A stretch of DNA of 64,000 nt from Terfezia claveryi (lineage: Eukaryota; Ascomycota; Pezizomycetes; Pezizales; Pezizaceae): positions 51,655 through 115,654 of the forward strand of contig WHUX01000171.1 in the NCBI GenBank assembly GCA_015179025.1, in the 5' to 3' direction. This document shows positions 46,832-57,086 of this stretch, one piece after another (position 1 is the first letter of the stretch; each line of letters starts with the position of its first letter). The notes beneath the pieces are model-generated. The model was not told where the DNA came from, ran no database searches, and saw nothing but the letters and a program-made list of their open reading frames with translations. A program made the translations under genes and the position numbers.

Positions 46832-47134
46832 CTAAACAGCCATAGCTATAGCTCCGCCTATGCCCGCTCCCCAGGCCAACGCCGCGCCAGTTGCAGCCGC
46901 AGACTGAAGAGATGCAAACAGTGTTCCCGCGACAACATTGCCAATACTAGCTTGCCATACTGCAGCCGCAGAACCTTCACAGAGAAGTTAGCTCCCAAAT
47001 AAGCTGTCAGAATTTCGACCAAACTACTCACATGCCAATACACCGACGGGGGTGAACCCGATAATGGCGAGAGTCCCAAATCCTAGGATTGCACCAAGAA
47101 TAGTGCCGGCAATAATTGAAATTATACTTGGCAT
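46832..47134 (-). CDS. ISG12/IFI6-16-like small membrane protein
   Basis: Exons 47032-47134 and 46832-46974, with one 57-nt intron (GTGAGT..AAG), give 81 residues: a hydrophobic start (MPSIISIIAGTILGAILGFG), GFTPVGVLA and, after the intron, CSAAAVWQASIGNVVAGTLF-ASLQSAAATGAALAWGAG. The GFT-x-x-GV-A...A-x-x-QASIGNV-AG-LFA-LQSA pattern is that of the Ifi-6-16 family (PF06140), small Gly/Ala-rich proteins with two hydrophobic helices, found in animals (mitochondrial, apoptosis-linked) and in many fungi, where the role is unknown. It is too short for most automatic ORF cut-offs. The stop and both splice phases agree. Confidence 0.8.
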
Positions 47135-49560
47135 TGCTGGGGGGCTATATAGAGTCGAGAGGAATTGTTAGCTAGTGATCTCAACTCATATGCTCCAATC
47201 ATCACTCTTCTCCTAGTGAAAACATACCTTTTGTGTACGGGGTTTAGTTGATAGAAATCAGTCAACAGGTATTATTTGTGAGAGGTAGAGTCAGTCAAGG
47301 TACGAGCTTTCCCAGGTTTGCGAGTATTGTTTTACAATGGGGATGTGGTGCTTTTGTAGGGTTTTGAGGTTTGACCTCACAGTTGCTTGCTACATCAAGG
47401 TGAAGAACCCGCTGAATAATCAGCCTAGTAAGGCCGCCTACATACGGCAAACCTTGGCATGAGACTACGGCAAACCACTGCTATTGTCTTGTCTTCATCA
47501 GGTTACTGCTCTTGACCAATGTGTCCGCATACCATATCACACCCACAAGTCAAACGCCCGTCAAATGCCCGTGAGTGGACTTTGAGTAGCCATAATTATA
47601 TAATTTGTTGTTCCATCTACTCTCCGGATCTCTCCCCTCAGAAAAGCAAAGCATAGCCCCCCCCCAAAAAAAAAAAAAAAAAAAAAAAAAAAAGGAAAAT
47701 GAAATCTATGTTACAGTATGTATCGATATGTTCAAACTCAATGAAACATAGTGAATGCCCATATATCTGTGTACTATATGTTTTCTTGAGCCTCTTTTTT
47801 TTCTGATTATAGCGGCGGAGAGATCCACTCTATCCAATATTCCACAACTCTGCAACAATGAAAGTTAAACCATAGTAATATTGATCCTGAACCCCTACCG
47901 CCTTTTTTTTTTTTTTTTTTTTTGCGTGGGGGGGAGGCGGGGGAGTTGGTTAAATCATGTTTCTCCATTCTGCTACCTCAACCTTTAATTTCCTAATTTT
48001 CAACAACAAGTCCATCCACCTCACCTCTACATCCCCCATCTAGCACTTCCCTCAGCCTCCGAATCTTTTCCGCCCTTGAGCTCTTCGACTGCCCATGCTG
48101 TATGCAGCCCGTACATAAGTAGGTACTCGTACGGCGAGCCACCCAGAATGCAAGGGAGGGTACGTAAATCCTCTACCCTCAACTTCTTTTCACCCGTTAC
48201 CTTCCTCGTATCTAACGCTAGCAGAAATTTTTAGCTCAGATGGCCGACCATTCCATAATTTCTATAGCTCTTTCGAAGCTCAACTATCGTTATTTACGAG
48301 TGCTAGACACGCTGGTAAAGCCTACTCTCGCAGACTACCCACAGAAGCCTCGATCTGACCTCAGGCGTTACGCAGGTTACGTGACTTTTAACAAAAAAGA
48401 GTCCCCTAGCTGAATTTACACAATGACGTACCATATTCTCATAAATGCAGTCTTATTTACTGTGGGGGTAGGGGGAGGGGTTTACCAAAATCTCTCTCCG
48501 TGTCTCACTGTATTCATAACTAACTTTCTCAATCATCCCTACATTCATAATCATAGGTACCTACTTTCTCATGCATTGGCTGCACCCGACATGTTCTACT
48601 TGCAAAATTGTCACATATAGCCCACATGCATCCAGATACAACTATTCTAGCCATTTTTGAGAGCATTCCAGATCTACTTGCTTCAGACTGAGTTTTTTGG
48701 TTGTATATATGGTGGCGCTTGAACTGAATAGGGAGGGCGCCTCACTATGTTTTCTGAAATTGGACTTGTCTTTTAGGTGGTATTTTGGGACAAGCGTTCG
48801 CAGAGGGTAACGGTGATGTTGTATACAAACATCACATAAGTAAAGGCGATATTATACACAAACATTGGAAGTCTGACCAGCAACTACGGTTTTTCATGGC
48901 TACTATGTGAATCTAAAACGTTGGACAAAATGAAAGAGAGGGACTCTCTGGGTTCGCTGGAGGAGAGCAAAGGAAAGGCGCACAGGAGCAATATGACTCA
49001 CTCACTCTATAGTGGATTGTAAATAATTCTTACCATCAGCTAACTTGTATACCTATCTGCGAAGCAGCCCCTCTCTTTTTGTTTGGACCATCAATAAGGA
49101 CCGGGACAGTTGGTTTCTAACCTATATTATACATATATACATTCAAGCTAGAGCATTGTATGTTTTATATGTATAATATATCTCTGTAGTGCAATACTCT
49201 GCCCTCTCTCTCTTCTCGTAATGCAAATATATATATATAATTCGCGGATCATAGCTATAACCAATCCGTCCCGACCTTGCACAGTGTCTTATTGGAGAGC
49301 ACTTTCTTATACATTACTAATTCCCTGTCCCCGAGATTTTACCCCATCTATTAAGCAACCTGCCTTAAGACATATGCATACATGAAAATTATACACAAAG
49401 ATTGAGGAGTCGAATAGAGGATACCCTTGCGTAACTTCTAAGGGCCTACCCCGGCCTATAATATCGATAGAAATGCCTATAATGATATGCTCAAGCCAGC
49501 CTCTGCATTAAATATAGCTGGGCTTACATTATCAGCTGGACAGCTGATTCTGTTCCCACA
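47135..49560. other. Long intergenic region without genes
   Basis: A32-type run at about 47662-47695 next to C9, T19 at about 47905-47923. GCAGAGGGTAACGG at 48798 matches the end of the repeats at 61.8 and 62.9 kb. 48830-48870 has two copies of TATACA(A)ACA.TCA. No coding sequence is recognised. Confidence 0.4.
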
Positions 49561-52500
49561 CTACAAGTCTAGTAATTTCACGATATCTTTATGCCCTCCC
49601 CATTGCGCCAGGTCGCAAGGTCGCGCACCCTTATTGTTCGTCAGGTCAGGATTGGCCCCTCGATCTAGGAGTAATGCGACGCTTTCTAGCTCGCCGTTGT
49701 ATGCAGCAGCGCCCATGGCACTACCATATTCACCGCCAGTGAGTTTGACGTCCGCCCCTCGATCCAGGAGTAGTGAGAGAGCTTCCAGCTCACCGCCGTA
49801 TGCAGCGGCGCCTAGGGCACTACCAAATTCCCCACCAATGAGATTGACGTCCGCACCACGATCTAGAAGAAGGGTGATGATTTCCAGCTTGCCGCCGTAT
49901 GCAGCAGTGCCTAGGGCACTACCAAATTCCTCACCAATGAGATTGACGTCCGCACCATGATCTAGGAGTAGTGAGACAGCTTCCAGCTTGCCGCTGTATG
50001 CAGCAGCGCCTAGGGCAGTGCCAAATACCCCACCAGTGAGATTGACGTCTGCACCTCGATCTAGGAGTAATGTGAGGCTTTCTAGCTCGCCGATGTATGC
50101 AGCAGCGCCCAGGGCACTACCATATTCACTGCCAGTGATATTGACGTCCGCACCTCGACCTAGGAGAAGTGTGACGATTTCCTGCTCGCCGACGTAGGCA
50201 GCAGCGCCCAGGGCACTACCATATTTACCACTAGTGATATTGATGTCCGCACCTCGATCTAGGAGAAGTGTGACAGCTTCCAGCTTGCCGCTGTATGCAG
50301 CAGCGCCCAGGGCACTACCATATTCACCGCCAGTGAGTTTGACGTCCGCCCCTCGATCCAGGAGTAGTGCGAGAGCTTCCAGCTTGCCGCCGTATGCAGC
50401 GGCGCCTAGGGCAGTACCAAATACCACACCAGTGAGATTGACGTCCGCACCTCGATCCAGGAGTAGTGTGACAGCTTCCAGCTTGCCGCCGTATGCAGCA
50501 GCGCCCAGGGCACTACCATATTCACCGCCAGTGAGTTTGACGTCCGCCCCTCGATCCAGGAGTAGTGCGAGAGCTTCCAGCTTGCCGCCGTATGCAGCGG
50601 CGCCTAGGGCAGTACCAAATACCACACCAGTGAGATTGACGTCCGCACCTCGATCCAGGAGTAGTGTGACAGCTTCCAGCTTGCCGCCGTATGCAGCAGC
50701 GCCCAGGGCAGTACCATAATGACCGCCAGTGAGATTAACGTCCGCCCCTCGATCCAGGAGAAGTGTGACAGCTTCCAGCATCGCGCCGTATGCAGCAGCG
50801 CCCAGGGCACTACCATATTTACCGCTAGTGATATTGATGTCCGCACCTCGATCTAGGAGAAGTGTGATAGCTTCCAGTTTGCCGCTGTATGCAGCAGCGC
50901 CTAGGGCAGTGCCAAATGCCCCACCAGTGAGATTGACGTCTGCACCTCTATCTAGGAGTAATGTGAGGCTTTCTAGCTCGCCGACGTATGCAGCAGCGCC
51001 CAGGGCACTACCATATTCACCGCCAGTGATATTGACCTCCGCACCTCGACCTAGGAGAAGTGTGACGATTTCCTGCTTGCCACGATATGCAGCAGCGCCT
51101 AGGGCGGTACCATATCGACCGCCAGTGATATTGACGTCCGCACCTCGATCCAGGAGTAGTGTGACAGCTTCCAGCTTGCCGCCGAATGCAGCGGTGCCCA
51201 GGGCACTGCCAAATACCCCACCAGTGAGATTGACGTCCGCACCTCGATCTAGGAGTAGTGTGATAGCTTCCAGTTTGCCGCTGTATGCAGCAGCGCCTAG
51301 GGCAGTACCATATCGACCGCCAGTGATATTGACGTCCGCACCTCGATCCAGGAGTAATGTGAGGCTTTCTAGCTCGCCGACGTATGCAGCAGCGCCCAGA
51401 GCACTACCATATTCACCGCCAGTGATATTGACGTCCACACCTCGATCTAGGAGTAGTGTGACAGCTTCCAGCTTGCCGCCGAATACAGCAGCGCCTAGGG
51501 CGGTACCATATCGACCGCCAGTGATATTGACGTCCGCACCTCGATCCAGGAGTAGTGTGACAGCTTCCAGCTTGCCGCCGAATGCAGCGGTGCCCAGGGC
51601 ACTGCCAAATACCCCACCAGTGAGATTGACGTCCGCACCTCGATCTAGGAGTAGTGTGACAGCTTCCAGCTTGCCGCCGAATGCAGCAGCGCCTAGGGCG
51701 GTACCATATCGACCGCCAGTGATATTGACGTCCGCACCTCGATCCAGGAGTAGTGTGACAGCTTCGTATGTAGCGGCGCCTAGGGCAGTGCGAAATACCA
51801 CACCAGTGAGATTGACGTCCGCACCTCGATCCAGGAGTCGTGTGACAGCTTCCAGCTCGCCGTAACGTGCAGCAGCGCTCAGGGCACTACCGTAATCACC
51901 GCTAGTGAGATTGACGTCCGCCCCGCGATCCAGGAGTAGTGTGACAGCTTCCAGCTTGCCGCCGAATGCAGCAGCGCCTAGGGCAGTACCAAATTCCCCA
52001 CCAATGAGATTGACATCCGCACCATGATCTAGGAGAAGTTTGATTATGTTAAAATTACCGGCGTTCGCAGCCGGATACAGGGCATTCGGAACATCGTTAA
52101 CTCCAACGCCACTTTGCAACATTTCCGCCACTATCCAGGCCGTTCCATGCCGAACAGCAATATTCAGCAACGATTCATTCCCATCATTCTTGATCCTCAT
52201 GTCATTTCCTTCAGAGTCCCAAAGCCAACTTACCAGCTCTCCCAGGCCAGCGAATGCTGCGGAAAAAGCGGGATACAGAGGGGTTGATCGTATTATATCT
52301 TCAAAATGTGCAGTTCGAACACCACATATCCAGTCTACCCACTTGACATAACTAGTAGATGCCTGCTTGAAAGAACCCAAAAAGCTGTTCAATAGTGGAA
52401 TATTCAACACATATTTGGTGACTTTGATATTTACTACGCATAGCACAAGGTCTTGATATGATCTGCAATGCCGGAACCAGTTGTGTGCGGCGTAGTTGTA

Positions 52501-55451
52501 AAGAAGTAACTCCACTGAAGATTGCAGAGTCCATAGACAAGATTCTGAAACAAAAAGTTGCGCGTCGATAAGTTTGACATTCCAAATTTCGTTTGGTGTT
52601 TCCAGGTATTCCTGAACCGAAAGGTGTGAAAATCGAACTACATTCAACTGCGTATCTAGCAGTAATAACCCTTCACAAGAATGTATAAGTAGCTCCAATG
52701 CTAACGTTGGCTCTTGTGATGGAGAAGGAAAATATTGTATCGGTATAGATCTCGATGGGTTGAGTTCCGCCGCTGCAACGAGTTCCGTGGGCGTGAGAGG
52801 ACGTTTGGAAACCAGCATCCACATCAAGGCATGGGTGGCTAAGCTGAAGTTGCTATCTGGTTGTGACTTTATGGAATTCATAATCTCATCGTAAACTCCC
52901 ATGAGGCCTTTCGGAAGCTTCCCCAATCGGGTTCGAATATCCGATTCACGCATTAATTTGCAAAGATCTCGTAGTTGCCAGTCGACCCAGAGAAACCTAA
53001 ACCATGAATCAGTAATCAGCCCCACTACACCGGACTCAATTATCTTACATTCCGTTGGCATCTCTCAAAATAACCTCTTCGATACAGTGGCTAAGCTCTT
53101 GTGAAACGTTTCCTTGAAGCAGCTTCTTATCTTTGACTCTCACAATGAGCTGCTGCCGTACGTAATTCTCAATATCCTCTGCATTATCTCTTGCTTCAAT
53201 ACAGACATGTGGCAAACCCTGCAGCTGGTTCTCAATATCCAGGTTATGGCGGCTAGCAATGAACACTTTAAATGGACATTTTGCATTCCGTATGACTGAT
53301 AGTAAACCTTGTAGCAAGTAGCCGCGAGTCTCTTCAGAACATTCATCCAAAGCATCTAATACAACCACCGGATACAAAAAGAGTTCAACCAAGCGGCCTA
53401 AGAGATTTAGGCTGGCGTCGAAGCTAAGCTGAGTGCGAGAGGATGGATCTTGCTGCTCTTTATTGTAGGCCACCAGAGCCTCTGTAAAGATACAGGTCTG
53501 GCCGCCGATCGCAATATCTGTTCGGGGACATGCCAGTTGCTTGATCAGGGAAAGCAGAATCTTGTCTCTGTCTCGGCGGTCCGCTTCATCTCGTTTGCAG
53601 TAAAAGAATGCAACTTTATCAATTTGAGGAATGCCATTGAGATACTCAATAGTCGCGGAACTGGAAGCAGACGCTCGATCACATATATTAGTCATTGGTA
53701 GCGTAGATCAAGGAATTGGTAAGTACTACACAAGCTTTGTTTTCCCTGCGCCAGCTGCCGAATGAAGAGATATATTAGTAGTAGTTATATTCTGACAACG
53801 GTGGGCAAAGGTGACCTAAGAAGGCTGACTTACGAATTCCATGCAGCCATAATATAGCTGGCGTTTTTGACTTCTCCCAACTCACAAACTCCTTTCTCTT
53901 GAATAACCATGTCCCAGTATGTTCAACTCGACCATCACATGCAAAATCATGGTGGCTTTGGTAGGGGATGGTCGAAAACCATCGAAGGATAGTGATCCTC
54001 TTATTCTCTAGAGGTAGCCATTGTTGTCAATGTGATTCAATCTATCTACGGTATTTATTCTCACCTTCAATGTCCTTGTATATCTTGTCCACGTTCTTAT
54101 CAATCCTTGGCATGAAATCCTTTAGAAGTTCCCGAAGCTTATAAAGCTCCCCTAATTTAATTCAGCTTAGCATAATATAGAGCAAGGAGTTAACTGAAAA
54201 TTTTACCTTTGTTATGCTCACGTGCGGCTGAACTATCTGCATTTTGCACTAGCGTGTTAGGCAATGAATACAGAGAGGGTTTGAGATTTCGTACAGCAAT
54301 GTTCAACAGTTATAACAGCAGAATTGACTGCGGACTCTGGCCCGTCAATTACTCCTATCTCCGCCAAAGTGGATTCCGAAGTTTTCAATTTATCGCTTAG
54401 TTTTCCTGGTAGACAGAATTAGCTTTGCTAGTATACACATGTAATGATAGTATTCCTCATGCATAGCACACACATCATGGTCAAAACATTGGGGAACCTA
54501 CCCTGGAATACCCTGATCAGTCGACATAATGCTTGCAATATAGCTGTGTATAAAGTAAGTAATCCCCTATGTAGATTTTCTGTAGCCTCCTTCGCATTCT
54601 TTGGGATATCATGAGTTAGATAGAGCTTCTCATATATGGCACAGCGGCAAATTAACACCGCAACGCGCTCCATTCCAACAATAGCTACCGCCAACTTTTC
54701 TTGTTCCCCAACGAAGAGCTAGATTTTCAAAAAATTTAAGAGTTTAGTAACGATTTCTGTAAAGGCAGTGTATAGTGCTACGAACCAGTAAAATAAACCT
54801 AACTCCGGCCCAAGGCAAAGCAGCATGTACCGGATCATACTGTATTGCTATATCTCCAATCTCCTTAAATTTTGTAATCCAGCCAACAAGTCTGTCAGCT
54901 GTCTCTTGTACATCGATCTCCCTATCTCCCCATTTTAACTTCAGCCGCTTTGCCATATTTGCCTCTTTTGCCTGAATTGCTGTTTGTAAAACCTCCTTCA
55001 AAATCTGTAATTGGTCTGCGGGCCCAGGTTTATTCTCACCAAGGTGCTGTTTAAGTTCATCTGGTAGCTTATGGTAAGCTTTAGTCCATAACTCGTTATT
55101 AACCCAGCTAGTACTGAGAGCATGTGTCGCTGCCAGCTGTGAAACTGAACTAGATGGGTTAGTTGAAGGTGATTTCTGTAAAGCTGAACTTGACACATTA
55201 GGTGAAGGTGCCTGCTGTAAAGCTGAGCTCGACGGGTTTGGTGAAGGGCTTCGGGAATGTGGGATTAGAAAGTCAAGGAATTTGTCTCTCTTCCTCTGGC
55301 GAGGTGTTGTGGCAGGGTGATTGGATTGTGCCGGACTTTTCTTCGAGTCCCCACCACCCCCAGTTCCAACAAACCCAAGAGATCGACGCATCTGGAGATA
55401 ATTGAGCTTGGGGTTACTATTGCTAGTGCGGGCGGGATATCTTTCGGGCAA
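49561..55451 (-). CDS. NACHT-ankyrin NLR (STAND NTPase), nine exons
   Basis: Exons (minus strand) 54786-55451, 54502-54718, 54295-54405, 54207-54248, 54065-54151, 53834-54007, 53730-53754, 53049-53660 and 49561-52996 give 1789 residues with all phases consistent. Residues 1-110 are Ser/Pro/Lys-rich. Then comes an NWD/NACHT N-terminal domain (PF17100: LWTKAYHKLPDELKQHLGE, YDPVHAALPWAGVRFILL), SWEKSKTPAILWLHGI and the Walker A site G-I-P433-GAGKTKL, Walker B VVVLDALDEC, the winged-helix-like part (ANGMFLWVDWQLRDL), and about 25 ankyrin repeats of 33 residues from about residue 920 to the end. Fungal NLRs of this build trigger defence or heterokaryon incompatibility on ligand binding by the repeats. 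Exons 4 and 7 are microexons (42 and 25 nt); exon 7 carries the P-loop. Confidence 0.9.
49600..52070 (-). repeat. 99-bp ankyrin-coding tandem repeat, about 25 units
   Basis: Each unit encodes LLLDRGADVN(L/I)TGG-x-(Y/F)G(S/T)ALGAAA(Y/F)-x-G(K/E)LEA(V/I)T. Most neighbours differ by a few bases. One unit near 51765 is 15 bp short, in frame. A two-unit block of 198 bp is duplicated without visible change at 50341-50538 and 50539-50708 onward. Confidence 0.9.
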
Positions 55452-57086
55452 AGTATTGGGAAGTAGTGATATGGAGAGCTGAAGTTCTGGTCGAGCGAGT
55501 GCTTATAACATCCAGAGTCTGCCTCAGCCCCGCCTTCATGTCCATATGTACGGTAAACGCACTAAGCTTAAGGTGGCAGTATACCAAACCACAAAGGGCA
55601 GGCACTCCCGGTTTAGGTAAGCTGATCAACATCTTGCCTAGTATAAGGTACACCTACTATAGAACATCGGTAGGACTTTCTTTTCCCTCACTTTTTCCCC
55701 ATAGCTTGCGGGCCTGATGAGTCCGCAATTGCCAAAATCAAACACCGCGTTCTCAGAAACAAACAAAAGAAAAGAATTAAGCAAAGGAAATCCCTCTTGC
55801 CAGAAAGCGCCTGAATACCAAAAGAAAAAGAAAGTGAGGCCCCTAAACTCAAAATCCCGATTCCATTCTAACTCCAATTCCAACTCCGGTCCGACTTCGT
55901 GCTTCGTCAAGTGAAGCTGGCTAGTTTTAGACATAGCAGTCCGCGAGAGAAACGAAAGCTTAAGGTGATATAGCAATCATAAGATGTTGTCCTAGCTTGA
56001 AAGGTAGGGAGTCTATTGTGATTGAGACCCGGGAGTCGGTTGGAAGTGGCTAGTTTTGGACATAGCAGTCTCTAATGAAAAGGAAAGGGCGAGTTTGGGA
56101 GATCGCACTCCGTTCTCTTTAAATACCCCCACAAGCTAAAAAATAAAAAGGCGAGTTTCAGGTATCGCACTCCGTTCTTTGAGAAACAAAAGAAAAGGTC
56201 GAAGTTTAAGGTCGAAGTTTTTTCCAGAACAAAAGAAAATCCCGAGTCCAGAGGCGAACGAAAGAAAATTCCGAGTCCAGAGGAAAACAAAAGAAAATCC
56301 CGAGTCGAGGAGAACAAAAGAAATCCCAAGTCCAGAGGAGAACAAAAGAAATCCCGAATGCAGAGAAGAACAAAAGAAAATCCCGAGTCCAGAGGAGAAC
56401 AAAAGAAAGCCCGAATCCAGAGGAGAACAAAAGAAAATCCGAGTCCAGAGGAGAACAAAAGAAAGTAAGCCGTCTAGACACCGGGTTCATGAGCCCGGCC
56501 AACGGCCCACTGCAACACGAGTGCAGCACCTCTCCTGCCCGCCGCTTTGGTACCCAGTTAATTCTTTAACTCGACCCGGCTCGCTGCAACACAAGTGCAG
56601 AACCCTCCAGCTCAATAGCCCATCTCTGGAAATGAACCTTGTTAGTATTAATATTCCTCCTTTTGCCACCCTGCCAAAACCACCCTATTCCAGAACATTT
56701 GCTGAGTCGGTAGCATGCCGGTCAGGTTGAGACCGCGGAGCTCGAGGCGTTAGCAACCCGGTTGGCTCGCGGGGCTGGGAATCCGGTTCCAATGGTACAT
56801 ACCCATTTTCCTCCGCAATTCACCTGCTTATTAGTAGCTCAAATTCGAGAAAGGGGAGGGGGAAGGAGTGAAAACGAGAAACCGAAGAGAAAAGAAAAGC
56901 CCAAGTTCCTTGGTTGTCCTCCTCTTCTGGCCTCTTCCTCGTTTCGGGGACGCAGCTGAGCAGCTGATGGGCTCGGTATCTCCTCGATATTCTTTTTTTT
57001 TTGCCCATCATATGGGTCTTGTTAGCGTCCCCTAAAACTTCACCCCCAAAGCCTAAAAAGAAACAAGAAAAAGGGAAAACAATATA
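55452..57086. other. Intergenic between the NLR and the AIG2-like gene
   Basis: TGGCTAGTTTT(A/G)GACATAGCAGTC occurs at about 55918 and 56047, and GCGAGTTT..(G)ATCGCACTCCGTTCT at about 56089 and 56150, followed by the minisatellite at 56222-56470. CTGCAACAC(G/A)AGTGCAG occurs twice (56509 and 56583). No gene is seen; 56820-57000 is low-complexity. Confidence 0.45.
56222..56470 (+). repeat. Minisatellite of about 27-30 bp, eight to nine units
   Basis: Units of CCAGAGGAGAACAAAAGAAA(AT)CCCGAGT, varying in length by a few bases, purine-rich on the plus strand. Both strands carry frames through it only because the repeat lacks stops. Confidence 0.8.

Noticed and set aside
49600..52070. Regular 99-bp repeats as a possible CRISPR-like array
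   Set aside because: No unique spacers, and the repeat is coding for ankyrin in a eukaryotic gene.
49487..52351. Long plus-strand frames rich in APRSRSSVTASSLPPYAAAP (up to 378 residues)
   Set aside because: They are exact antisense shadows of the 99-bp ankyrin repeat; a repeat with a length divisible by three keeps all stop-free frames open.
56072..56730. Frames of 88-183 codons on both strands through the minisatellite
   Set aside because: They depend on the repeat unit; composition is extreme and they differ in frame along the array.
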